NCBI GenBank assembly: GCA_965153355.1 | Contig: OZ231128.1 | Span: forward strand, 37,076,001-37,140,000 | DNA: 64,000 bases | Source: Flaccisagitta enflata | Taxonomy: Eukaryota; Chaetognatha; Sagittoidea; Aphragmophora | Direction: 5' to 3' | Shown: piece by piece, positions 1 to 13,228 of the stretch | How the letters are laid out: the number at the start of each line of letters is the position of its first letter | Numbering within the stretch: the first letter of the stretch is position 1 | The notes under the pieces: model-generated | Told to the model about the DNA's origin: nothing | Database searches by the model: none | The model's input: only the letters and a program-made list of their open reading frames with translations | Translations under genes and position numbers: made by a program

Positions 1-144
1 ACCGCCACGAGACACCATACTACAGTCACCAACCTTCGGGCAACCCCTGAGATGGCCTCGCTTGCTGAAGGTGACAAGTTCTGACTCTCTCTAAAGCTGC
101 CGAATTCTGTGGTTGTTGTCAGTGACAGCCACTTACAAAATGAG

Positions 145-865
145 GTTTTAGAAGGGCCTATACAAGTATGTTCATAGTCCAATATGGCGGAGTGATGTTC
201 TCGTCAGGTACAGCTTCTTTCTTTTCTGTGCAAGGACATGAGGCTGAAACTTAACGATAATTCAAGGGCAAATTCGAAAATAGTCCACAGCCTCATTTCT
301 AGGAAAAAATTGTTTGTGATTCAAGATTTCAATTTTTTTCTACATAAATCAATATAAATATGTGTCTTCAGAATAGGAAAAAATAATGATGTGTTTGTAT
401 GCATCAATTGTTCTTTATTTAGAATGGCCTACACGAGCATCTTCCTAGTACAATATGGCGGAATCTTGCTCTCGTCAGCTGAGACTTTTATTCCTTGCGA
501 CACTTTTTTTTTTAGTAAGGACAATGTCTATAGGGACATGAAGCTAAAACTTTGAGATGATTCAGAACAAATTTGAAAATAATCCGCAGCCTCAAATTTT
601 GCAAAAATTTTGTTTGCGATACAAGATTTCATTTCTTTTTACATTAATCAATTACAAGGCCGGATACACGGCAATCCAGTCGCGGACGGTTGTGCAGGAG
701 CAGTAATGCAAAAACCGCTCACAATTTTAGAAATATTTCGGACCGACAGAACGACGGACAAACCGACACGGCAAGGTGTAGAGTAGTCGTGTCCGCGACT
801 AAAAAATTGTATCTTCAGAATAGAAAACGATAATGATATGTTTGTATTCATCAATTTTGTTCTTT
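145..865 (+). repeat. Diverged tandem duplication
   Basis: Unit 1 (145-420) and unit 2 (421-865) share AATATGGCGGA, GACATGA-GCT-AAACTT, CAAGATTTCA and TCTTCAGAATAG landmarks in order. Unit 2 also holds an RF-A insertion. I see no gene from 1 to 930. Confidence 0.65.
654..806 (-). repeat. RF-A repeat copy with empty-site paralogue
   Basis: Runs from ACAAGGCCGGATACACGGC to GTCCGCGACTAAAA. The surrounding DNA is a diverged duplicate of 145-420, which lacks the repeat. This shows it is an insertion, with AATT on both sides. Confidence 0.75.
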
Positions 866-937
866 ATTTAATGAAAAATGAAAATGAATTTATTCACATA
901 AATACATATTTTACTTTAGCATGCTGACATAAGGCAT

Positions 938-1627
938 ATGTTATCATTATTCGAATTGATCTCCATCTTAATGGCAAGCGGCGTCGGCTGCTATTACATC
1001 AATCGTTTCGCAGCGGCCTTGATGTATGCCGATGATTTAACTGTACTAGCACCTACTCTCAAGGGCCTACAAAAGTTGCTGTTTCTATGCGAAAAATACT
1101 GTGCTGATTGGGACATCATACTCAATCCAAGCAAAACAAAGAATCTCTTCTTTGGAAAAGGCTCCGTTCCCACCAGTCTTTTGACACTCAACGGCTCATC
1201 AATTGGTTGGGTGCAGAAATGCAAATACTTGGGAGTGACGCTGGTTCAAGGCCCTCGCTTTGGCTGTTGTGTTGAAGAAACTCTGATGAAATATTATCGT
1301 GCAGCAAACGCAGTTCTTCGCGTTGATGGTCGTTCCGACGACATGATCATGCTCCAATTATTAGAAACACACTGTCTCTCCATCCTCTCCTACGCTATCG
1401 AAGTCGTCGACATTGTTGACCGACGACAAAAGAGCAAAATGCGTGTCGCCTACAACTCTATGTTCCGGAAACTGTTCAATTACAGTTGGCGAGAAAGTGT
1501 CACAGAGCTGCAACATGCTCTTGGTCGTCCCACGTGGGAAGAATTGATTGCCACGCGCTATTCTAACTTCTTGGCCAGATTTCAATATTTGCCAGAAGAT
1601 TCATTGGTTCGCCATCTCATCATTTAA
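938..1627 (+). mobile_element. 5'-truncated non-LTR reverse transcriptase fragment
   Basis: Encodes the palm core from just before LMYADDLTVLAP, with the catalytic YADD at codon 30, then CEKYCADWDIILNPSKTK, KCKYLGV and the C-terminal thumb-like region, ending in TAA. The N-terminal fingers and the endonuclease are missing. A short AT-rich tail of repeated AATAT units at 1737-1770 follows, as often seen at LINE 3' ends. The clade is unresolved. The frame is open, but the element cannot be autonomous. Confidence 0.85.
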
Positions 1628-1771
1628 CCCATTTATCGTTTTTTTTAATTCATATCTTTTTCTCTGTTTAGCTCATTTTTTTTTTCTTTCTGTTATTGCT
1701 TATTGTGATTTGTTACACGTTACACGTTCTTGTGTGAATATAATATAATATAATATAATAATAATATAAAA

Positions 1772-2225
1772 GTATAGCTACCAAAGGGGCCAACCTTTTA
1801 ACGAGTTGGCCATCGAGATGATAGCTTTACCAACAATTACAATTTACGTGGCAAAGAAAATTAACCAGTCAGTAGTTCATAAGAACCAAAAGCGAGAATT
1901 ATTACCATGCAACTGCTAAAAATTGAAAATTCTATGTTCAAAATATCCAAAATTGACCAGTCACTAGTTTTAAAAATCAAAAGTGTAAATCAGTAAAGGA
2001 AAAAGTTGCATATTCACCAAAAATTTTAACGACTTTCCAATATATAAAAATAAAGACTATAAATACTTCCAAATAGAAAATATGATGCTTTTATAAGTGC
2101 AAATAATATCAGTGATTATTCTCTGAGCAAATACTAAAGATTTTATGATACTAAGAAACCATTTGTAAAGAGATAAAAAAAATCTGATTTGATCATTGTG
2201 CTCTTATGGTCTCTAAGTTAGTGAG
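1772..2225. other. No gene seen
   Basis: AT-rich, with scattered stops in all frames; possibly the 3' region of the ORF1-bearing LINE on the minus strand. Confidence 0.5.
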
Positions 2226-2912
2226 TCATTTAATCGGAAAGCATGCTATTCTTCGCTCGCGACGGCCGCCAATAACTTTGAAAAACTTGACGCTTTTTTC
2301 ATCTGCAGTAAGAGAATTGTTCAAATGCTCAGCATCTTGCCGCAATTTAATCTCCCATGCTTTTTCCACTTGACATTCCAATTTTGTCATGTCGTGAGTG
2401 ATAAACACCCCATTCCATTTCTCCATTCCTCTCAGCTTCTTTGCCATCAGGAGCATTGCCCTCTTTGTTTCTGAGCATACAAATTTAACGACCAGGGGGC
2501 GCAAATTGCTACTGTTTGATGTTCCAACACGAAAATGATGAACAATGTCCGTAGAAGGATCCAGGTCCAGGTCCAAGTCACCAGCAATCAATTTGATCAT
2601 GGCAAGATCATCATCTGTTTCCTGTTGACCAAAAATGATGATGTTGTTTCTCTTTCGTTTGCGCAAGACCCATTCTGGAACAAATTGCACAGGTGTGCCT
2701 TTATTCATTGTGGCAGGGTTGGTTGAACTTTGTGCAGAATTGTGAATTCCATCCACTTTTGCCTTGATGGCTTGAAATTCGGTTTGGAGCTCCTGTAATC
2801 TGACATCAGTTGATGTTGTTCTTTCTCCAATGGCATCCATCTTGGTCTTCAATTCATCTTTGATACGCCTGTTTTTTTCCATCTCCTCCGCAAACTTGCG
2901 AATATAAGTCAT
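2226..2912 (-). mobile_element. LINE ORF1-like protein, coiled coil plus RRM
   Basis: 228 residues. Residues 5-60 are heptad-like and charged (coiled coil). From about residue 85, RKRNNIIIFGQQETDDD and the following region to VVKFVCSETKRAMLL fit the RNA-recognition fold of L1-type ORF1 proteins, which bind element RNA and act as chaperones. It ends with a basic GGRRERRIACFP segment and has no zinc knuckle. It lies opposite to the RT fragment at 938-1627, so the two do not form one element. The frame is intact; a domesticated copy is possible but unsupported. Confidence 0.72.
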
Positions 2913-3117
2913 ATATTATTCATATTAAATTATTATAAAGGAACTTTGAAAAAAATATCAAGGACACGCTTTTAACTATTCATCCTGAAATCTGTGAGAA
3001 TTTAACAACGTACGGCCCCAGAAAAATTTCACTGGTAAAGGTGTAATCAGCCTAATTTTAAAGAATCTGTTTCTGTTTCTAGAATTCTGTTATTGTCAGT
3101 GTTATCGTCAGTATTTT

Positions 3118-3314
<197 letters not shown>

Positions 3315-3835
3315 CTTTCCTCCTCTATCCTTTTTTCCGACTTAGCATTTTCCGTGGTTCTGGCAGTTTCCTTTTCCTCTACGAATCCTCTACGCATAGT
3401 AGGCACGTTTAAGCCCTGAAAATCTGAATAGAGTATGAGAGAGCCATTGTGCCACCTGTGCCCTTGTTAATTAGTTTCAAGACGAAACCACGACCAGAGC
3501 CCCGAGGAAACGAATCTCACAGACCCAATTACAACTACAGAATCGAGAATTGCAATTCACAACTGCCACTGCAGCTGCGGTTCCTATTGCAGCAACAGCA
3601 GAAGCAACGCCACTACACAAATGCACTCGGCGTCGCACTTGTTCACAACAAACACAACTGTTGCGGCAATTCTATGCAGTTCATTAGTAATATCAAATAA
3701 TCATTTCCAAGATCATCACGACAATAACAATGTATGTACGAAATCATACTGGCTCGCCTAACTGCAATGCATTATCTGATTTAGTTTGCTTTGTAGAAGC
3801 ACAACCTCAAAAATCAAATTTTCAATTGACAGTTT

Positions 3836-4050
3836 TTAGTCGCGTCCTACGCGACTCTACACCCCGCTATGTCGGTCCGTCCGTCGGTCGGTCGGTCGGT
3901 CAGTTGGTCGGTTGGTCGGTTGGTCGGTCCCCTTCTTATTTTTTCGACGTTTTTGAGCTTTTTGAGCCTAGTGCTCCTGCCCAAATGTTTTCGTGACCTT
4001 CTCCAACACTGCTCCTGCCCACCCGCACGCGACTAGGGTAGCCGTGTATC
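3836..4050 (+). repeat. RF-A repeat copy, left part
   Basis: TTTTTAGTCGCGT...ACGCGACTCTAC, a (GGTC)n stretch, CTCCTGCCCAAATG, then CCGCACGCGACTAGGGTAGC. The last bases of this copy (CCGGCCTTG) resume at 5467 after the 1.4-kb hAT-like insertion. Confidence 0.8.
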
Positions 4051-4805
4051 TAGAGATGCAGAAGCGGTAGATTTTTGCACTGCTTCCGCTTCCGCTTCCA
4101 GAAGGCTTAATTGAGAATTAACAGCTTCCGCTTCCGCTTCCGCTTCCACCATTTCAAAAAGCATAGCTTCCGCTTCTGCTTCCGCTTCCACTGTCTTAAA
4201 AGGCATAGCTTCCGCTTTCGCTTCCGCTTCCGCTTCCGCTTCCGCTTCCGCTTCCGCTTCCGCTTCCGCTTCCGCTTCTGCTTCCGCTTCCATATTGTTG
4301 AATATTTCACTATGATATCTATTTAAGTTATATAAAAAGGTTTTTCACATAAAAAAAAAGAGAAGATCAAATGAAAAAGTATGAAAAATAATAGAAAATG
4401 TATCAATAACATAAATTTTAATATAATTTGTTGGCTGTCATTAGTTATTGCAATGAGTTTAAACAATTATTTTGTTTTTATCTAGGAAAGAATCTTTTAT
4501 TTTATACCCTTTAACTAATCTTTGAAATCATTTTTTCGTGAATTTATATATTAATTTATGACATCACTGGATCATCTACTTACTTTTGTTTTTCAAATAA
4601 TATGAAGTCAGGTTATAAGGTGTATGAGTCTTGCTCCTTTCCAACTAACTAACCAACTGTTCTTGAAAGAGATCATTTTTTCTCAGGAAGTTCATTGTTT
4701 ACTCAGAATTAATCTTGAGCCAAAAGAATCATGTGACTAACATAGGTGTTCATTGGTGTATTCATAAGAAAGAAAAGAGGTTAAAGAGAGAATAAATAAA
4801 TGAAT

Positions 4806-4891
<86 letters not shown>

Positions 4892-5458
4892 AGAAAAAGA
4901 GAGAAAAAAAGAAAGAGAAAAAGAGAAAAAGAAAGAGAGAAAGAGAGAAAAAGAAAGGGAAAGAGAAAGAGAGAGAGAGACAGACTAATATACAAAAAGA
5001 GACAGATAGACAGACATACTCAGACAAAGAGATAAAAGGATAAAAAGATAGACAAACAAGAACAAAAAAATGATAGAAAAATTTACAAAAACAATGAGAA
5101 AAAAACCTGAGATCTGAGACAGCAAAAAATTTAATAACACTAAGAGAAGAAAGAAACAATAGAAAATGAATGAATTATATTAAAATAAGTACTATAAAAA
5201 CTGACATGATTATTGTCAAAACTATGTCAGGATCTGAAATGGAAGCGAAAGCGGAAGCGGAAGCGGAAGCGGAAGCGGAAGCGCTTGATTATGTCTTTTC
5301 GCTTCCGCTTCTGCTTCCATTAAGCATCAAAAAAACTTTTCGCTTCCGCTTCCGCTTCCACTTGATTTTAGAATTGCGCTTCCGCTTCCGCTTCCATGGT
5401 CAAACTACCGCTTCCACCCGCTTCCGCTTCCGCCTCCGCTTCCGCTTCTGCATCTCTA
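4051..5458. mobile_element. hAT-like non-autonomous element, GGAAGC arrays
   Basis: Inverted ends TAGAGATGCAGAAGCGG, with direct 8-bp flanks CGTGTATC at 4043-4050 and 5459-5466. The TAGAG terminus and 8-bp duplication fit hAT elements. Subterminal arrays of the hexamer CTTCCG/GGAAGC face each other (4085-4291 and 5239-5452), and a (GA)n tract lies inside. It has no transposase and interrupts an RF-A copy. Confidence 0.85.
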
Positions 5459-5473
5459 CGTGTATCCGGCCTT

Positions 5474-7015
5474 GATTTTTTTTTAAATTGAAATTCTTAA
5501 ATTTCTTTTCCTGATGAAAAAAAACCTTTGATTCAGTTCAGTAACAGCTTGGGATCTGATTGGGCATGGATAGACAACAACATTTTTTTGGAGTGTAAAG
5601 ACAAGAACATTTTTTCGCGACCAGTTGTACTCCACCCTCAACGACTCCGTCAAATCAGTTAAATCACATCAGCAAAAATATTAGCGATAACTGACATAAA
5701 AAGAAAACAATTCAACATTCAACAGTAAGGAATTTACGTCGACTTCTCGCACACCCATTCACCCATATTAAACTGCCTCGTTCACCCCGTTTCATTGACA
5801 AACCCTTGACAATACATTGGAAAGCAGATCGTGATGTTTGAAGCGTTTTCTTTTTTTCCCCTTCGCCAAGAAATCTTTTTGAGCCCCATGTAAAAACTCC
5901 AACTAGAAAATGAAAGAAAGAAATGAAAGGGAGATAAAACAACTCAGTGGTTCCCGTTGCTCCATCTATTCTCAGGATAATTCAAAGTTTTTAAGGTTGA
6001 TAGAGTTCTGAGAAACGGCCCTGATCTGATGCTGATGTCCTCCAACTCCATACAGGAAAATTGTTGGGAGGTTTGATTTGACGTTTAGGAGGGCTAATTT
6101 GAGCTCCTTGGAGTTCTTTGGAGGCCTTATTTGAGGCCTTTTACGCTTTCTGGGATCTTGGAGGCCATGAGAGGCTTAGGTGCTTCACATAGCAAAAGTT
6201 GGTTATTTCTTTTCACCCTTTTCACCTCATGTGAAGTGGCTGATTTTACAACCTTTACTATTTTTCTTTTATCAAATATCGTTCATCTTCCATCTTTTTT
6301 TAATTGTTTTTGAGGGCCTAATTTGCATAACCCAGTGGGATAAATCAATATGCTAACATTCTTTAAATTAACATGTTATTTATTTCTTTTCTTTAAAGAA
6401 TTGTTAATATACTTTTAAAGTAAGCTCTTTTATAGTTCATGTTCTGATATTTTAGTCTCACCTCTCAAATACCATGATTTTCAAACACAAAAAATTGATT
6501 TTTTAAAGAAACAAAACTACTCACGATTTTGCTGATGTCTGGGATTTTTGTATGAACTTTAACGCCAAAACAAAAACAAAAGATGAAGGAATTTTGAAAA
6601 AAAGAAAATGATCATTTTCATGATTTTCGCTCTTTCACATTACCTCAGTAGGGTAAAGGGATACTCCAAATATTTGCTATGTCAAGCACCCAAATGAGAG
6701 GCTTGTTCGATGGTCGGGAGGGGGGATAGAAGAATGGAGAAACAGAGAGACGGAGGGTTAGAACAAAGAAATGTGGAATCAAAGGAGCCACTGCCCAAAA
6801 ATGGGGAACGAATAAAAGAAATCTTATTGTCACACAACCAATGTCACATATTTTACCAAGCGAGCCATCATCCTTGTGTAATGTGTCTTGTGAAATCTGC
6901 TCGGGCATCTGTCTGCGCGTCATCTGTCGCTCAAACGTCGTTGTTATTCATATCTTCCATGTGTCTGTCACTTTGGTAACTAGAACGGGTTTTCTCTTGT
7001 ATCAATTTCTTCGTC
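5474..7015. other. No gene seen
   Basis: AT-rich non-repetitive sequence. The short frames here lack recognisable domains. Confidence 0.5.
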
Positions 7016-7392
7016 CTTTCTTCCTCTTTTTCCTTTTCTTTTTCTTTTTCTTTTTCTTTTTCTTTTTCTTTTTCTTTTTCTTTTTCTTTTCTTCTTCTTT
7101 TTCTTTTTCTTTTTCCTTTTCTTCTTTCTCTTCCTCTTCTTTTTTCTTCTTCTTTTTCTTTTTCTTTTTCTTTTTCTTTTTCTTTTTCTTTTTCTTTTTC
7201 TTTTTCTTTTCTTTTTTTTCTTTTTCTTTTTCTTTTTCCTTTTTTTTCTTCTTCTCCTTCTTCTTCTTCTTCTTCTTCATCTTCTTCTTCTTCTTCTTCT
7301 TCTTCTTCTTCTTCTTCTTCTTCTTCTTCTTCTTCTTCTTCTTCTTCTTCTTCTTCTTCTTCTTCTTCTTCTTCTTCTCTTTCTTCTTCTCT
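7016..7392. repeat. (TTTTTC)n then (TTC)n microsatellite
   Basis: About 235 bp of hexamer-type units followed by about 130 bp of pure TTC. Confidence 0.95.
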
Positions 7393-7473
7393 CGTTACAG
7401 AAGTTTGATTTATCTCTGAGCGGCTCAGAGCCGCGATCTTGTTCGACCGCGCGCGCGCGCAAAAGCTAAGAGT

Positions 7474-7962
7474 TAAGCCGGATACAAGGCCACCCTAGTC
7501 GCGTGGTGATGGGCAGGAGCACTGATATAGAAAGTCACTCGGGCATTTCGGCAGAGGCAGCGAGCTCATTTACGCCGAAAGTAGTTGCAAAAGCATTAGA
7601 TAGTAAGCGGTACCCACTTCCTAGTGTTTGGGATCTGGATCATGGGGCTATGATGGAAGCCTCAAGGCTGGGATTTGGGCATTGTGGCTAGGAGTTGGGC
7701 CTCAAGGCTGGAATTCGGGCCTTCAGACTCGGATTTGAGCTTTGAGGCAAGAATTTGGGCCTCAGGGCTAGGATCGGAGTCTAGGGGCTTGGATTTGGGC
7801 CTGAAGGTGGGATTTGGGCTGCTGCCTAAAAGGGGAACAACCGACAGACCGACAGACCATTGAAGCAATGGACCGGCGGACCAGCGGACTAACGAACTGA
7901 CAAACTGAAAAACCAACGGACTGGCATAGCGGGGTGTAGAGTCGCGTAGTATGCGTCTAAAA
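7474..7962 (-). repeat. RF-A repeat copy split by an RF-B repeat
   Basis: Begins GCCGGATACAAGGCC and ends GTAGAGTCGCGTAGTATGCG. An RF-B copy with its minisatellite occupies about 7571-7832. Confidence 0.7.
7571..7832 (-). repeat. RF-B minisatellite-bearing repeat, copy 1
   Basis: The reverse complement of the RF-B right end (AAAAGCATTAGATAGTAAGC) is followed by a 20-bp array reading GGCCTCAAGGCTGGGATTTG with variants. Confidence 0.6.
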
Positions 7963-7979
7963 AGAAGAAAAGAAAAAAA

Positions 7980-8180
7980 CAAGACCGGATACGAGGCCAT
8001 ACCAGTTGCAGACGGGTGGGCAGGGGCGGAAATGCGCGTTTTCACACTTTTCGTTTCTTGCTCACCAACGGACCGACGGACCGATAGACCGACGGACCGA
8101 CGGACCAACGGACCAACGGACCAACGGACCAACGGACCAACGGACAAAGCTCTTATAAAGTTGCGTGTCTGCAACTAAAA
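7980..8180 (-). repeat. RF-A repeat copy
   Basis: Begins AAGACCGGATACGAGGCC, has GACGGGTGGGCAGGGGC, a GGACCAAC/GGACCGAC array and ends GTTGCGTGTCTGCAACTAAA. Confidence 0.8.
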
Positions 8181-8274
8181 ACGGGAAAGAAGAATAGAGA
8201 GAAAGAAAAAAAAAGAAAGAAAAGCTTGCACTTGCCGGCTAGAATACCCTCTTTTTACAATTCTCTCATTCATC

Positions 8275-8470
<196 letters not shown>

Positions 8471-8664
8471 TTTTGTATTTGTTGTTGTTAAACCGACAAA
8501 GATTGCCACAAATTCACGAATCGATGAAAACAAAAACACTGATGAATCAAAAAATTACAGCACAGCACCGCACAGTTCCACTACTCCTACCACACCGTCA
8601 CTTCCACACAAACTGTCCATCGGTTTTTTCCCTACTTACTAGAAGTCACTGCTCTCTGTCTGTT

Positions 8665-8848
<184 letters not shown>

Positions 8849-8849
8849 C

Positions 8850-9946
8850 GGACGAAGAGATAAAGTGTCCCAAGGCTGAGAGGGACACACAAACAGAGAT
8901 ATAAACACAGGAACAAAGACAGGGTCAGAACCAGAAATGCAAATAGACACAGACAGCAAGTAAGAGAGTGAGCTAAATTTTGAGAAAAAGGAGAAAAAAC
9001 TGAAAGAATGCTTGAAACTCAAATCCTTTTCTCTGTGTTTTCATTTTATTTCAGTGCTTAGTGAGGCCGGTGGGAGAAAGAGAAAGTGACAGAAGTGTGA
9101 GAAAGGAAAAAAAATTAAAAGCCAGTAGGATTCAGGCAGAAAAACCGAGAGACAGTGAACCCCAACAGATATGGCAAATTTCTTCTTCCGTTTCATGTTT
9201 TGTCTGATTATTTCCAACCAAAATAAACATTAATCATACAGTATATGCAAATGGTTCCTTCCATAATTAGCAATCATTGTAGAAAATAAATTTGTTGTTG
9301 TTTTTTAATAAAAATTGCAATGAAAAACTATGTTTGCTCATTTTGCTTTGCAGATTTAAAAAAAAATCATCAAAGAAATTGGAAAACTTAGAAACATAGT
9401 AAATATTATTCTTTTATAAGCTGTCGGAGTGGATTCAACTTTGAGAGATGCAAAAATGTTTGAAGCTTTCAATTCAGGGTACTTGCGTCTCTTCACTCTT
9501 TCGCGACCGACAAAAAAAGATCTAACAAGACTACATGGTACTTATAGCGTATTTACAATTTGCCCTTACTCTTTTTTTGTCATCTCATCGTAATAAGTGG
9601 GTCTGTCCGTCCATTCGTCAGTCCGTCAGTCCGTCGGCCAGTTTGTCATACTGTTACGCCTCTTTCAAAATCACACGAATGATTCTTCCAGTTACGTGGA
9701 CGGGATTTTAAATCAACTCATCAATGCTTCCTATGATTCTTTCACTATTTCAATGACGTGATCATAGCCGGTTTGAATTAAACTTTCATGCTTTTTCTTT
9801 TCGTGATTTTTCACCGACTAAGTTATCTTTTCATGGACTGGCTTGCAATTATCGTTATCTATGGGATATCAGCACCCTATTGAGCGTCCAAATATGTCCC
9901 ATTTTTCCATAAACTAAAAAATAAAAGCGAAATGCCAAAGAAAATG
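8850..9946. other. No gene seen
   Basis: AT-rich sequence with a partial RF-A (GTCC)n piece at about 9600-9650. Confidence 0.5.
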
Positions 9947-10086
9947 GCACAGAGACAGAGACAGAGACAGCGACAAAGACAGCGAGAGAGAGACAGCGAC
10001 ATAATCGCATAAGTAGGGAGAGAGACAAAGACAATGGCAGTGGCTATGACAGAGACAGAGAGACAGAGAGACAGAGACGGAGACAA
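9947..10086. repeat. (GACAGA)n imperfect array
   Basis: Variants of GACAGAGACAGC interrupted by a 60-bp unique piece. Confidence 0.8.
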
Positions 10087-10785
10087 ACACTGAGCGAAAA
10101 ATTAAATGAAGCATCGCGACGCACTTGAAAATCTCTGCCCGTCTGCTCTTATATTTGAAGCAAAACTGTTTTCTTCCCTTTCCGGTCTCCGAAAGCGTTC
10201 ATACGGTTCAAGAGACCGAATGAATGATACAATCCGTTGGCTGAATAGAGTTAAGCAGGCACACTTTGCCTCCTATGATATGAAGCTAGTCATACGTAGG
10301 TAATAAGAGAAACACTTAATGGCTAGAAAACGATAGTCATGATTAACAAGCCCGAACGGGCAATGATGTGTCTCTACGTGTATTGTACATGTGACATGTA
10401 TAGAGATAGATGGACGATCTGACCGATGAAATGACAGAGTAGTAACGGAGGCACTCTAAACATGTTTGTCGATCATTTGAATTCAGTGTAGAATCTTACT
10501 GTGGCCAAAAACAGCGGAGAAACCCGGTTTTTGCAAAGGCGTAACGGACCGAGGGACCGACTGACGGACGGAGCAACCAACGGATGTACGGACGGACGGA
10601 CAGAAGGCTGGACAAGCCCTCTTATAGAGATGCGTTCCTAAGGGACGCATCTAAAAAGAAAGCTGAAAGCTAAGAAAAGGAAAAAAGAAAAAAAAAAGGA
10701 ATCAGGTTGCCTGTTGATTAATCCATGAAAGTATCACGTCTGCCAATATGGATTTGATGATTAATTTTCTTTGACATTTTTTTCT

Positions 10786-11036
<251 letters not shown>

Positions 11037-11253
11037 TCGTTCGTGAACAGGCTTGTAGATCTTCCTTTTCTGCCTTCTGCCTACATAGCTTAGATTCTCC
11101 CCGCTCTCTGACCCTCATCTGTCGACTTAACCCATTCTCCTAGGCCGAGAACACCTATTTCCATTTATGTTTGAGAAATCAAGGCCGGATACACGGCCAA
11201 TAAGTTGTCGCTTGCGGATGGGCAGGGGTCGTGATGGAGCTGTAGGTGGACAT

Positions 11254-11559
11254 TACGCCGATTGCATCCCGGGACTTTGCTGAACCGCTCCTGTGCGCCC
11301 CCTTCACAATGTGACACTCACGATTTTATTTCAAACAAGCCAATGCGCAGCTTTCTACCTTGATGGGAACCTTTTTTAGGCTGAATTTGGGGGATTTTTT
11401 CCCATCGATTTCAATGTAAACTTTAAACGGGCCTTAAAAAAGGTTCCCATCAAGCTAGAAAGCTGCACATAGGCTCGTTTGAAATAAAATCATGAGTGTC
11501 ATATCATGGAGGGGGCACAAAAGAGCGATTCAGCCCAGTCCCGGGATGCAATCGGCGTA
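11254..11559. mobile_element. 306-bp hAT-like MITE
   Basis: Nearly its whole length is an inverted repeat: TACGCCGATTGCATCCCGGG at the left and its complement at the right. Direct 8-bp flanks GTGGACAT lie at 11246-11253 and 11560-11567. It is non-coding and inserted in an RF-A-related stretch. Confidence 0.85.
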
Positions 11560-11945
11560 GTGGACATGGGCAGAATGTGACAGGGCTGGGGCTGTAATGT
11601 GGTTGGGTCGGGGTAGGAATGCCTAGAAATCACGATTTCAGTCGATTTCTCGTCATCCAAAATTTCGCGTTACCAACCAACCAACCAACCAACCAACATC
11701 CCTGCCCTCTTATATTGAGTCGCTTAAAGATCCATACACCTTTTCGAAAATATGCCACACTTTTTTCACGATCATACGCGCATAAGACAGACTCATTGCA
11801 TCTTACAAGCGCCGTTGCACATGCATGGTTTCTCGCGTGTGTGCTTTTCTTGTTCGCGCGATGACACATTTATTTGCACGCGCACACTCGTTTTGGCGTC
11901 TCTGAATGACGAAGGCGGGAGGATCAATAGAAAAAAAAACGACTT

Positions 11946-12925
11946 GTTGCCGGCAGAGGCACCGCGCGGCTGGCAGAGGCACCGCACGGCTGGCAGAGGC
12001 GACATGCAATCGGCAGAGGCCACTCGCTACCGGCAGAAGCGACTCGATGTGGGCAGAGGCCACTTGCTTCTGGCAGAGGCAACTCGCTGCTGGCACTGCC
12101 AGCCTGGTAGAGGAAACTCAATGCCGATAGAGGCATCATGTAGCTAGCATAGGCGACCTGCAATCGGCAGAGGCCACTCGCTTTTGACAGAGGCCACTCG
12201 CTTCTGGCAGAGGAAACTCACTGCTGGCAGAGGAAACTCACTGCCGACAGAGGCTCTGTGTGGCTGGCTGAGGCGACATGCAATCAGCAGAGGCCACTCG
12301 CTTCCGGCAGAGGAAATTCGCTGCTGGCATGGCAGAGTTGACTCTCTGCTGGTGGAGGTGACTTGCTGCGGGCAAATGTGACTGTCTACTGGCAGAGGTG
12401 ATTTTATGCTGACAGAGGTGATTTGCTGCTGACAGAGGTGACTAGCTGCCGGCAGAGGTGACTCGCTGCGGGCGGAGGTGACTTGCTGCTGGCAGATGTG
12501 ACTCTCTATTGGCAGAGGTGATTTGCTGTTGGCAGAGGTTACTCGCTGTGGTAGAGGTGACTCGCTGCTGGCAGATCTGAGGTGACTTGCTGATGGCAGT
12601 TGTGACTCTCTACTAGCAGTGGTGATTTGCTGCTAACAGGGGTGATCTGCTGTTGGCAGCTGTGACTTGCAGCTGGTAGAGGTGACTCGCTTATGGCATA
12701 GGTAACTCACTGCTAGCAGAGGTGACTTGCTGCTAGCAGAGGTGATACACTTCAGGCAGAGGTGACTCACTGCTGGCAGAGGTGGCTCACAGCTGACTGT
12801 GGCGACGAGCTGCTGGTAGAGGTTACTTTCTGCTGGCATGGATGTCTCGCTGCTGACAGAGGTGATGCGCTGCAGGCATAGGTGACTCACTGCTGGCAGA
12901 GGCGATTCTCTGCTAGCAGAAGCGA
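11946..12925. repeat. 20-bp minisatellite, about 1 kb
   Basis: Nearly 50 diverged units of GGCAGAGGTGACTCGCTGCT. 20 is not a multiple of 3, so the frames here are not protein repeats. Confidence 0.9.
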
Positions 12926-13054
12926 TGACACATTTGGGTCAACATGGGTCGCCTTCTAAGGTCAATTGGGTCAGGGCCGCAAAATTGCTGCATTTGCCGC
13001 CTCTTTTGCCGCTCTCGGCACGGAAGATCGACATCAACGTATGGATAGGGAGAG

Positions 13055-13058
<4 letters not shown>

Positions 13059-13148
<90 letters not shown>
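13059..13148. repeat. (GA)n microsatellite
   Basis: Ninety bases of uninterrupted GA. Confidence 0.95.
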
Positions 13149-13150
<2 letters not shown>

Positions 13151-13228
13151 TCAACATATCGATTGAGAGAAGGAAATAAAAAAGAAAACTCATTATGATC
13201 CAAAACATCAAAGGAAAAAGAAAGTGGT

